DNA of 15,987 bases from the NCBI GenBank assembly GCA_038522635.1, contig JBCBJZ010000084.1:1-15987 (forward strand), written 5' to 3'. This stretch comes from JBCBJZ01 sp038522635 (GTDB taxonomy: Bacteria > Pseudomonadota > Alphaproteobacteria > Rhizobiales > Hyphomicrobiaceae). The position numbers were made by a program, and so were the translations under genes. Shown piece after piece: positions 7,619 to 14,516 of the stretch; the first letter of the stretch is position 1, and the number at the start of each line of letters is the position of its first letter. The notes under the pieces were generated by a model. That model did not search any database. It saw only the letters and a program-made list of their open reading frames with translations, and had not been told where the DNA came from.

Positions 7619-8000
7619 GCCCGCGCGGCGGCGGCGGCGTTTTGATCTGACACCGCTGATCGATGTGGTGTTTCTGCTGCTCGTCTTTTTTATGCTCGCA
7701 TCGACGTTCCTGTCGTTCTCAGCGTTACCGTTGACGCCGCAGGGCCGCGCCGACACCCCGACCGCGCCGCTCGCACCCGACGAGGTCGCCATCCTGCGCC
7801 TGACCGGCCCGGACGCGATGACGCTGAACGGTGAACCGCTGAGGCTGGCGACGTTGGCGGCACGCCTGGAGGCGGCGGTTGCTGCGGGGCGGCGCCATCT
7901 GGTGCTACAAACGGTGGGGGCCGCGAACGTGGATGGGTTGGCTCGCGCGCTCCATGTGGCCCGCAAGAGCCGCTTCAAAACTGTGGTGCTTGCCCGCTGA
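7605..8000 (+). CDS. exbD: ExbD/TolR-family biopolymer transport protein, 131 aa
   Basis: ExbD has a short cytoplasmic basic N terminus, one membrane helix and a periplasmic domain. All are visible: Arg-rich residues 8-12, a helix at about 15-37 with PLIDVVFLLLVFF, and a periplasmic region to 131. Asp20 in the helix matches the conserved proton-carrying Asp of ExbD/TolR. I chose the ATG at 7605, inside the end of exbB, because the family N terminus starts there. An upstream in-frame ATG at 7530 would add 25 residues that only shadow exbB. No tonB gene follows. Confidence 0.93.
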   Translation: MRLNEPARRRRRFDLTPLIDVVFLLLVFFMLASTFLSFSALPLTPQGRADTPTAPLAPDEVAILRLTGPDAMTLNGEPLRLATLAARLEAAVAAGRRHLVLQTVGAANVDGLARALHVARKSRFKTVVLAR

Positions 8001-8002
8001 AA

Positions 8003-8030
8003 CACGGCGCATGGTGCACGGCGCATGGTG
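8003..8030. repeat. Perfect 14-bp tandem duplication after exbD
   Basis: CACGGCGCATGGTG occurs twice, back to back, immediately after the exbD stop. It lies in the 81-bp gap before the cupin gene and introduces two out-of-place ATG triplets with no ribosome binding site. It is probably a slippage product. Confidence 0.9.
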
Positions 8031-8081
8031 CGTCGACTTGCGAGCCGCGTCACGACTGTCGGTACGTTGGAGAACCAAGCC

Positions 8082-8705
8082 ATGAAGGTCGAACCTACTG
8101 AACTGGCGCGCACGCCCAATGAATCCCACAACGTCACGCGGCGCACGTGGCTGAGCTACCTGGGCGCGCTGGCGGCCATGATCGTACCGTCGCTCGCCAC
8201 CACGGTTGCAGCGAAAGAGACCACCGCGCCCAACGCTTCATCCGGCAAGCCCTACGTTCACGTGCCGTCTGGAACCGGCACAAACTACAACTGGGGCAGC
8301 GATCACCTGTTCGTGAAAGTCTCCGCCGCGCAGACCGATGGGGCTTACACGCTCATCGAAGACAACATGGACGCGAGTTTCGCGCTCGGCCTGCACAAGC
8401 ACGAGGCGCACGCGGAGACGTTCTACATCCTGGAAGGCAGCATCGATTTCTACCTGGTCGACCACTGGCTGACGCTTGAGCCTGGCGCGACGTTACACAT
8501 TCCGCCTGGCGTACCGCATGCCGCCGCCATCACGCCTGGCGCTAAGCGGGCGAAAATGATCATGATCTTCCAGCCCGGCGGCTTCGACAGGTTCCTTTCG
8601 GAGTACAATGCGCTCTCACGGCTCGACCGCGCCAATCCTCTGAAGATGAGCGCCTTTAACAAGCGCCACGATTTCATTAAGCTTGGGCCGGTGCCGCAGC
8701 GGTAA
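8082..8705 (+). CDS. Exported cupin-domain protein with probable Tat signal, 207 aa
   Basis: The single cupin barrel has both consensus motifs. Motif 1 reads HKHEAHAETFYILEG with His105, His107 and Glu112. Motif 2 reads GATLHIPPGVPH with His146. These four residues would bind one metal ion. The N terminus has T-R-R-T-W-L at 19-24, then a hydrophobic stretch ending near VAA at about 42-44, which fits a twin-arginine export signal for a folded metalloprotein in the periplasm. The ATG at 8082 is chosen because TTGGAGA lies about 8 bases upstream; an in-frame GTG/ATG near 8025 has none. The activity is unknown: quercetinase-like dioxygenases and sugar or ligand-binding cupins share this fold. It runs in the same direction as exbBD, but the gap leaves co-transcription open. 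Confidence 0.85.
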   Translation: MKVEPTELARTPNESHNVTRRTWLSYLGALAAMIVPSLATTVAAKETTAPNASSGKPYVHVPSGTGTNYNWGSDHLFVKVSAAQTDGAYTLIEDNMDASFALGLHKHEAHAETFYILEGSIDFYLVDHWLTLEPGATLHIPPGVPHAAAITPGAKRAKMIMIFQPGGFDRFLSEYNALSRLDRANPLKMSAFNKRHDFIKLGPVPQR

Positions 8706-8909
8706 TTCCGTGGTGGTGGATGCGATAGCGGCGGAAACGTCGATAGATCTGAGAACGAGGTCGAACACTATGCCAAGACGCTGCAGACGGCTTGGCGGCA
8801 AGGGGCGCTGCCGCGATGGCTGCCCGATCTGGCAACGCTGGCTGTTTCGCCTGCGCCATTGCTGCCGCTGAACGCGGGCCGCACGTTCCCGCTATAGTGA
8901 AGTATGTGA

Positions 8910-8953
8910 AGGGCTGCGCAACCGTTGCACAGCCCTGCCGCATGACGCAGGGC
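8910..8953 (+). promoter_or_regulatory. Two overlapping, mutually exclusive hairpins in the leader of the lipoprotein gene
   Basis: Hairpin A pairs 8910-8921 with 8925-8936 (AGGGCTG-x-GCAA with TTGC-x-CAGCCCT, one mismatch, 3-nt loop). Hairpin B pairs GCCCTGC at 8932-8938 with GCAGGGC at 8947-8953 around an 8-nt loop. They share bases 8932-8936, so only one can form at a time. Neither is followed by a T run. A TATAGT at 8893-8898 could be a -10 box placing both in the transcript leader, but I see no matching -35. Confidence 0.5.
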
Positions 8954-8998
8954 CTAAACGACCCATGATCGTGGTCGGGCATGCGAAGGAGATGCTTC

Positions 8999-9535
8999 GT
9001 GCAGCCTCGAACCATTTTTGCGCTCATGGGGATGTTCTTTATGGCGGCCCTTGTCGCCGGATGTCTGCCGGGTGCCTCGCGGCCCGCGCTTGATGCCGGG
9101 GCTGCCAAGGCTCTAACAGCGTTCCCGAGACAATCGATTTGCCGCGTCACGAGCCTTGTGACGACACAAGACGGCAAGCCGACAAAGCCCGACGCTTTCT
9201 ACCGCCGGGTCAATCTGGGCAACCCGTGGCGGCTCTCCATAACCGGTGGCCGTGTGCGGGTGGCGCGTCAGACAGCGCAACCCTGGGTCATCGCTGATCT
9301 GCCGCCGGTACGCGCAACGCAGCGATCCCTTGTGGCTGAGGGGCCGATCAAAGCGACGGTTGGGCGCAAGAGCGGCCACATCACCGTCTCGCGGCGCAGC
9401 GCGACCTCCAGCGACCTGGCCGTCGCTCAAGTCATCACCTGGATTATGTCGGATGGCCCGCCGTCGATCCTCAACCGCAAAAAGGTGAGGTTCGTCGACA
9501 CCTGGACGTACGCTTGCCGACCTGAAAGCGTATAG
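8999..9535 (+). CDS. Predicted lipoprotein of unknown function, 178 aa
   Basis: The N terminus is a classic lipoprotein signal: one Arg, a hydrophobic core (about 6-18) and the lipobox L-V-A-G-C with Cys22 as the lipidated residue. The mature domain of about 156 aa has Cys48 and Cys173, which could form a disulfide, and mostly beta-strand character. I do not recognise the family. The GTG at 8999 is chosen because AAGGAG lies 8-9 bases upstream; the ATG at 8981 would overlap that site. A terminator-like hairpin follows the gene. Its anchoring membrane is not evident: residue +2 is Leu, not Asp, which in enterobacterial rules favours the outer membrane. Confidence 0.8.
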   Translation: MQPRTIFALMGMFFMAALVAGCLPGASRPALDAGAAKALTAFPRQSICRVTSLVTTQDGKPTKPDAFYRRVNLGNPWRLSITGGRVRVARQTAQPWVIADLPPVRATQRSLVAEGPIKATVGRKSGHITVSRRSATSSDLAVAQVITWIMSDGPPSILNRKKVRFVDTWTYACRPESV

Positions 9536-9579
9536 ATGGCGCCGGTGGGCTGAGATCGATCGCCCGTTGCTCTGACTAT

Positions 9580-9630
9580 AGTCGGTTCGCTTCAAATCGA
9601 AGCAGAACCGACTTCCAAGTTTTTATTTTT
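9580..9630 (+). terminator. Probable intrinsic terminator after the lipoprotein gene
   Basis: AGTCGGTTC-GCTT at 9580-9592 pairs with AAGC-A-GAACCGACT at 9600-9613. The stem has 13 pairs with one bulged base and a 7-nt loop. TTTTTATTTTT follows at 9620-9630, in a region otherwise GC-rich. The 6-nt gap between stem and T run is longer than usual. It lies 44 bp after the lipoprotein stop and fits + strand termination. Confidence 0.7.
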
Positions 9631-9633
9631 CCG

Positions 9634-9674
9634 TTCATCTTTCGCCTCAGGTGATTCCACCTGAAGCGGATGAA
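9634..9674. repeat. Long inverted repeat at the end of the carnitine operon
   Basis: TTCATC (9634-9639), CGC (9643-9645) and TCAGGTG (9647-9653) pair with CACCTGA (9658-9664), GCG (9666-9668) and GATGAA (9669-9674). There is one mismatch, a 3-nt bulge and a 4-nt ATTC loop. It starts 2 bases after the minus-strand stop of the carnitine dehydrogenase gene, so it may form the 3' end of that mRNA. No T run follows it on the minus strand. Confidence 0.75.
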
Positions 9675-9676
9675 CT

Positions 9677-11083
9677 CTAGGTGCCCGCGCCAGCCACAGC
9701 GCGATGCGCCTTCACAAGGGCTGAGATGGCAGCGGCGATCGCCGGGGCAGGATGGCAGCTTTGCCGTGTCTTGAGATCAACATGGACCAGCAAGGTCTCG
9801 ACGCTTGCCGCATGCGTGCCGTCATCGCGAAAGATCCGATGGCGTAGCTGCAGCTTCCTTCCGTCGCCGCCCAGCACCTCCGTTTGCGCCAGGATGCGTT
9901 CGCCCTGCCGCAGCTCAGCCAGAAATGTGATGCGGCTTTCAACGGTGAAATAACTGAAGCCGTTCGCGATGGTGTCGGCATCGACGCCGATCAGTTCAAG
10001 AAGGCGATCTGAAGCGAGCGATCCGACCTCCAGATAGTGCGTTTCATTCATGTGGCCGTTGTGGTCGGTCCAGCTTTGCGGGACCTGGCGCTCAACCGTG
10101 ACCGGCAGCGCGCTGCTGCGCCCGGTGCCCGGTGGCGCAAGCGCACTTTCATGGGCGGCGATGACCGCGCCTGCACCGCTGCCGTTCCGCTTCAATGCGC
10201 GGAGCAGACCAACCAGGTTGTCATCGCGGCGGGCTTCGAGTTCGCGGATGCTCAGGTGGCCTGACTGCGCGTCAGATTGGTCTGCGATCAGCGTCACAAG
10301 GTCGTCGTCGAAAGCGGGAACGTCGGTCAACTTCGTCCACGGCCACGCGAGCGCGGGACCGAACTGCGCCATGAAATGCTTCATGCCCGCTTCACCACCG
10401 GCCAAGCGGTAGGTTTCAAAAAGTCCCATCTGCGCCCAACGCAACCCGAACCCCATACGGATCGCATCATCGATGTCCTCGGTGGTCGCGACGCCATCTT
10501 TCACGAGCCACAGGCTCTCGCGCCAGACCGCTTCCAGCAGGCGGTCGGCGATGTGGGCATCGATTTCCTTCCTCACGGTCAGCGCAAACATGCCGAGCGC
10601 GCGCAGCTCAGCGGCGGCGCGCTTACAGGTTTGCCCATCTCCGACGAGTTCGACCAGCGGCAGCAGATACACGGGGTTGAACGGGTGGGCGACGATGGCG
10701 CGCGCGCCTTGGGCGTTCAGCTGCGAAGGCTTGAAGCCCGACGTCGACGAGCCGATGATCGCCTCGGCGGGGGCGGCTGCATCGATGGCGGCGAACACGC
10801 GATGTTTGAGATCGAGCCGCTCGGGTACGGATTCTTGCACCCACGCCGCATCCCTAACCGCTTGCGCCAGATCGCTGTGAAACGTGAGCGCGCCTTCCGG
10901 CGGCAAGGATCGATCGTAGAGCGACGGCAACGAGCGCCGCGCATTGGCGACAACGGCAGCGATCTTCCGCTCCGCTTCCCGATCGGTATCGAAGACCGCG
11001 ACATCCCAACCGTTCAGCAGAAACCGGGCCGCCCATCCCCCGCCAATGACCCCACCACCAACGATCGCAGCCTTGCGGGTCAT
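9677..11083 (-). CDS. L-carnitine dehydrogenase fused to a hotdog thioesterase, 468 aa
   Basis: The first ~320 residues are a 3-hydroxyacyl-CoA dehydrogenase-like NAD enzyme. They show the Rossmann GGGVIGGG loop (9-16), an Asp32 at the end of the second strand consistent with NAD preference, GSSTSG (111-116), and HPFNP with His133 (133-137). Residues about 325-440 are a 4HBT-type hotdog domain beginning TVERQVP, with DHNGHMNETHY at 340-350 carrying its active-site region. This fusion is the known architecture of carnitine dehydrogenase-betainyl-CoA thioesterase. The dehydrogenase oxidises L-carnitine to 3-dehydrocarnitine, and the thioesterase releases glycine betaine from betainyl-CoA. The ATG overlaps the upstream stop (ATGA, 11080-11083). 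The intermediate step is supplied by that upstream partner, which supports the assignment strongly. Confidence 0.93.
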   Translation of the reverse strand: MTRKAAIVGGGVIGGGWAARFLLNGWDVAVFDTDREAERKIAAVVANARRSLPSLYDRSLPPEGALTFHSDLAQAVRDAAWVQESVPERLDLKHRVFAAIDAAAPAEAIIGSSTSGFKPSQLNAQGARAIVAHPFNPVYLLPLVELVGDGQTCKRAAAELRALGMFALTVRKEIDAHIADRLLEAVWRESLWLVKDGVATTEDIDDAIRMGFGLRWAQMGLFETYRLAGGEAGMKHFMAQFGPALAWPWTKLTDVPAFDDDLVTLIADQSDAQSGHLSIRELEARRDDNLVGLLRALKRNGSGAGAVIAAHESALAPPGTGRSSALPVTVERQVPQSWTDHNGHMNETHYLEVGSLASDRLLELIGVDADTIANGFSYFTVESRITFLAELRQGERILAQTEVLGGDGRKLQLRHRIFRDDGTHAASVETLLVHVDLKTRQSCHPAPAIAAAISALVKAHRAVAGAGT

Positions 11084-11991
11084 TGGGGCTGTCGCTTTTG
11101 AAGATCGAGCTTGGCGCGAACGTCGGCGGCGCCCAGCACGCGGCCGCCCATGCCCTCAATGATACGAACCGCACGCTCCACCAACTGTGCGTTCGTCGCC
11201 AGCACACCCTTTTCAAGCCAAAGGTTGTCTTCAAGGCCAACCCTTACATGCCCGCCGGCCAACACCGCAGCGGCGACATACGCCATCTGATCGCGACCTA
11301 ACGAAAAGGCCGACCAGGTCCAGTCTTTTGGGACGTTGTTGACCATGGCGAGAAACGTATTGAGATCGTTCGGCGCGCCCCACGGCACACCCATGCAGAG
11401 CTGCGCCAGGGCGGGGCTCGCCAAGGTGCCGTCCGCGACCAACTGTTTGGCAAACCACAGATGCCCCGTATCGAAGGCCTCGATCTCGGGCTTGACGCCG
11501 AATTCCGTCATGAGCCCGCCCATTGCCCGCAGCATGCCTGGCGTGTTGGTCATCACGTAATCGGCCTCGGCGAAGTTCATCGTGCCGCAATCGAGCGTGC
11601 AGATCTCCGGCAGGCATTGAGCGATATGCCCGACGCGTTCACGGGCACCGATCATGTCGGTTGCCGCATCATTGAGGGGGAAGGGGGCGTCCGGCGATCC
11701 GAAAACGAGATCGCCGCCCATGCCGGCGGTCAGGTTCAAAACCATGTCGACGTCGGCGGCGCGGATGCGGTCTGTGACGTCGCGGTAGTGGTCGAGTTCG
11801 CGTGAAGGCGCCCCGGTATCGGGATCGCGGACATGGCAGTGGACGATCGCGGCGCCGGCTTTCGCAGCTTCGATGGCGCTCTCAGCGATTTGCGCCGGCG
11901 AGCGCGGCACATGCGGGCTGCGATCCTGCGTGGCACCGGAGCCCGTGATGGCGCAGGTGATGAACACGTCGCGGTTCATGGCCAGGGGCAC
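11080..11991 (-). CDS. 3-keto-5-aminohexanoate cleavage enzyme family (BKACE), probable dehydrocarnitine cleavage enzyme, 303 aa
   Basis: BKACE enzymes are Zn-dependent TIM barrels that condense a beta-keto acid with acetyl-CoA, giving acetoacetate and a new CoA ester. Conserved features are the N-terminal VFITCAITGSG, the HCHVRDP motif with metal ligands His51 and His53, and GLEDN with ligand Glu254. The ACP-like length and end are typical. As the substrate I infer 3-dehydrocarnitine, because the overlapping downstream gene is carnitine dehydrogenase-thioesterase; this gives betainyl-CoA plus acetoacetate. Other BKACE substrates remain possible from sequence alone. The GTG at 11991 is chosen because AGAGGGA lies about 9 bases upstream; the ATG four codons inside (11979) has no ribosome binding site. 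It is the first gene of the minus-strand operon. Confidence 0.92.
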   Translation of the reverse strand: MPLAMNRDVFITCAITGSGATQDRSPHVPRSPAQIAESAIEAAKAGAAIVHCHVRDPDTGAPSRELDHYRDVTDRIRAADVDMVLNLTAGMGGDLVFGSPDAPFPLNDAATDMIGARERVGHIAQCLPEICTLDCGTMNFAEADYVMTNTPGMLRAMGGLMTEFGVKPEIEAFDTGHLWFAKQLVADGTLASPALAQLCMGVPWGAPNDLNTFLAMVNNVPKDWTWSAFSLGRDQMAYVAAAVLAGGHVRVGLEDNLWLEKGVLATNAQLVERAVRIIEGMGGRVLGAADVRAKLDLQKRQPQ

Positions 11992-12165
11992 GGTCTGTGG
12001 TCCCTCTTAGTGTGAAGCGTGTAACCTTCGGCATGGGCGCGGGGCTGCTGCCGTTCGATGCTCATGCATCTGACATGACCGCCCGGACGGCGACAAGGGC
12101 ATCAGCGCGCCTCGTTGAGCGTTCAGGATCGACCCGATGGCAAGCCTGCGGTAGTGTACGCGTGT

Positions 12166-12242
12166 GGCCCCGTAGCTCATCAGGATAGAGCACGAGATTC
12201 CTAATCTCGGGGTAGCAGGTTCGAGTCCTGCCGGGGTCACCA
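12166..12242 (+). tRNA. tRNA-Arg (anticodon CCU), 77 nt including encoded CCA
   Basis: All arms fold. The acceptor GGCCCCG pairs with CGGGGTC (one G-U). The D arm is GCTC/GAGC with a 9-nt loop. The anticodon arm is CGAGA/TCTCG with loop TTCCTAA, giving anticodon CCT. A 5-nt variable loop follows, then the T arm GCAGG-TTCGAGT-CCTGC, discriminator A and CCA at 12240-12242. It reads AGG codons. It stands alone, 174 bp from the BKACE gene start and about 190 bp before the epimerase gene. Confidence 0.97.
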
Positions 12243-12434
12243 TGCCCGACGTTGCGCCTCGTGCGGCGTGCGCCTCTCAGCCAGCGCGGGCGCTTCGGGA
12301 AAGAGCGGATCTAGTTACAATTCTCACTATGTTCTTAGTCTGATCGTAGCACGGGCGTGAAACTGTACGTGAGCGCCTTTACGCGCATCAGGCGCATCGC
12401 ATCAACGCTCTTCCCAACACCGCCGAGGTCCTCC

Positions 12435-14516
12435 ATGACCGGTTCCGCGATCACCGTCGATGGTATCACCAGCCACGGCGTCTACGGCTACGCACCGCCC
12501 GCGTCCTTCTTTGACGGCACGCCGCCTGCGGCCGACCAGCCGGTCTACAACGTCGCCGACTATGGCGCCGTCGCCGACCCAAGCGTGGACAACCGCGCTG
12601 CGATCCAAGCCGCGATCGATGCTGCACACGAAGCGGGTGGCGGGCTCGTGGTTCTGGAAGCCGGCGTCTACGGCGTCGCGGCGAACCCCGGTGGGCTGGG
12701 CGCGGTGCACTTGAAGAGCAACGTCTTCCTGCAGGGCGCCGGCATGGGCGAGACCTCCCTGCGGATCGTCGATGGCTCCACCGACAAGGTAACCGGCATC
12801 GTGCGCACGCTGCCTCACGAAGCCACCGTTAACTACGGCCTTGCGGACATCACGCTCGATGGCAACCGCGACAACACATCGGGCAAGGTCGATGCCTACT
12901 ATTCAGGCGGCAGGCCGGGCGGGACAATCACCGATCAAGACGCCTGGGTGCTGCGCGTCGAAGCGGCCAACGCCTCGGGCTACGGCTTTGATCCGCACGA
13001 GCGCACCGAGCGCCTCACGATCAAGGACAGCGTTGCCCACCACAACGGGCTCGACGGCTTCGTCGCCGACTACTTGATTGATAGCAACTACGAAAACAAC
13101 CTCGCCTACGCCAACGATCGCCACGGCTTCAACATCGTCACCAGCTCAAACGATATGCTGCTCGCCGATAACGTGGCGCGCGACAACGGTGGCGCGGGGA
13201 TCGTGGTCCAGCGCGGTTCAGAGGATATACCTTCGCCTGAGAACATCTTGATTGTGGGTGGCGAAGCGACCGGGAACGCGCGCGATGGCGTGCTGATCCA
13301 GATGTCCAACAACGTCGAGATCCGCGACGTCACGATCACCGATAACGGCACCTACGGCGTACGGGTGTTCGGCTCGAGCCAAGTGAGCATCATCGACAAC
13401 GAAATCCTCAACAATTCGCGCAGTGACGATGGGCGGTTCGCAGGCGTGCAGATCCGTGAAGACGAGGACTTCGACGTCAGCGGCGGCGTGTTCGAAGCGC
13501 GCGACAACCTGATCGAAGGCAACACCATCGGCTGGAGCGAGGGGTTGTCAGGCAGCTACGGCATCCATGAGCGCGAGGGCGAAGTTGGCGGCACGGTGAT
13601 CCGCGACAACACGTTTGACGGCGACATGCGCGATGAGGTTCGCCTGATCGAGGTGCCCGGCGGGCTTGACCTGTCAGGGGGACGCGGCAGCGATGTGCTC
13701 GCCGGTGCGCTTGGCGATGATACGATTTCCGGCAACCAGGGCGCTGACACGCTCAGCGGTGATGATGGCCATGACATCATTTCAGGCGATACGGGCGCAG
13801 ATACGATCGATGGCGGCGCAGGCGATGACACCCTGTTCGGCCGCGATGGGGATGATGTGATCGCGGGTGGCGACGGGGGCGACGTCATCTCAGGCGGCAA
13901 AGGGGTCGATCAGATTTCGGGCGGTGCGGGCGACGATAGCATCTCAGGCAACACCGGCATCGATACGATCGCAGGCGGCGAAGGCGATGACACGTTGCGC
14001 GGCAACGACGGCGACGATGTCGTCTCGGGGGACGCGGGTGCGGACTGGATCTTCGGCGGCAAGGGCCGGGATGTCATCAACGGCGGCGACGGCGATGACG
14101 AGATCAAGGGTGACAGCAACTTCGATAGCCTGTCAGGCGATGCGGGTGATGATCGGCTGATTGGCGGTTCGGGCAACGACACGCTGAACGGCGGGAGCGG
14201 CGATGATGCGCTCGAAGGCGGCAGCGGCACCGATTACCTGACGGGCGGTGCGGGCGCTGACACGATGACCGGCAACAGCGGGTCGGATCGGTTCATTTTT
14301 GAAGCTGGCAGCGGTCACGATACCGTGCTCGACTTTGGCAATGGCAACGACCGGCTGGATTTGCGCAGCTACGATTTTGAGGCCTTCACCGATGTGCTGG
14401 CGGAAGCGTCAACGCACGAGGAAGGCGACGTGGTGTTGAACTTCGCGCCAGGCGATAGCGTGACATTGAAGGGTGTGACGCTCGACGATTTGAGCGCGGA
14501 CGACTTCTTCCTTTAG
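12435..14516 (+). CDS. Secreted mannuronan C5-epimerase, AlgE type, with RTX domain, 693 aa
   Basis: AlgE enzymes convert mannuronate to guluronate in alginate outside the cell, in a Ca-dependent way. The A module (about 37-408) is a right-handed parallel beta-helix. Its active-site residues line up with AlgE4 at a constant offset of 34: Lys151, Tyr183, Asp186, His188 (in YGFDPHE), Asp212 and Arg229 (in NDRHGFN). A 34-residue N-terminal extension precedes it. From residue 415 to 621 run 23 RTX nonapeptides, then a serralysin-like C-terminal region and the end DDLSADDFFL, typical of type I secretion signals. No N-terminal signal peptide is seen, as expected for that route. The ATG at 12435 has GAGG 6 bases upstream; a GTG at 12357 has none. 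No HlyB/HlyD/TolC-type genes or alginate biosynthesis genes are nearby. Confidence 0.94.
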   Translation: MTGSAITVDGITSHGVYGYAPPASFFDGTPPAADQPVYNVADYGAVADPSVDNRAAIQAAIDAAHEAGGGLVVLEAGVYGVAANPGGLGAVHLKSNVFLQGAGMGETSLRIVDGSTDKVTGIVRTLPHEATVNYGLADITLDGNRDNTSGKVDAYYSGGRPGGTITDQDAWVLRVEAANASGYGFDPHERTERLTIKDSVAHHNGLDGFVADYLIDSNYENNLAYANDRHGFNIVTSSNDMLLADNVARDNGGAGIVVQRGSEDIPSPENILIVGGEATGNARDGVLIQMSNNVEIRDVTITDNGTYGVRVFGSSQVSIIDNEILNNSRSDDGRFAGVQIREDEDFDVSGGVFEARDNLIEGNTIGWSEGLSGSYGIHEREGEVGGTVIRDNTFDGDMRDEVRLIEVPGGLDLSGGRGSDVLAGALGDDTISGNQGADTLSGDDGHDIISGDTGADTIDGGAGDDTLFGRDGDDVIAGGDGGDVISGGKGVDQISGGAGDDSISGNTGIDTIAGGEGDDTLRGNDGDDVVSGDAGADWIFGGKGRDVINGGDGDDEIKGDSNFDSLSGDAGDDRLIGGSGNDTLNGGSGDDALEGGSGTDYLTGGAGADTMTGNSGSDRFIFEAGSGHDTVLDFGNGNDRLDLRSYDFEAFTDVLAEASTHEEGDVVLNFAPGDSVTLKGVTLDDLSADDFFL
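13677..14297 (+). repeat. 23 consecutive RTX nonapeptide repeats (27 bp each)
   Basis: Residues 415-621 of the epimerase divide exactly into 23 nine-residue units of the form G-G-x-G-x-D-x-(L/I/V)-x with no break in register. The seventeenth unit (GDSNFDSLS) is the most degenerate, lacking the second Gly-pair position. Such units bind calcium in a parallel beta-roll, ordering the protein after export. The 621-bp DNA is repetitive at protein level but well diverged at base level. Confidence 0.93.

Noticed and set aside
6866..8146. 426-codon minus-strand open frame
   Set aside because: It is antisense to exbB, exbD and the cupin start, all with strong family signatures. Its product is Arg/Ser-rich with no recognisable domain.
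8677..9177. 166-codon minus-strand frame across the cupin-lipoprotein gap
   Set aside because: It overlaps the lipoprotein signal region antisense and has no domain signature.
10277..11101. 274-codon plus-strand open frame
   Set aside because: It is antisense to the carnitine dehydrogenase gene and shows no recognisable motif.
12357..12434. 26-codon upstream extension of the epimerase from a GTG
   Set aside because: No ribosome binding site precedes it. The ATG at 12435 has GAGG, and the RTX/type I route needs no N-terminal signal.
13677..14297. Possible CRISPR or satellite array
   Set aside because: The 27-bp periodicity comes from protein-level RTX nonapeptides. The bases are diverged and there are no spacers.
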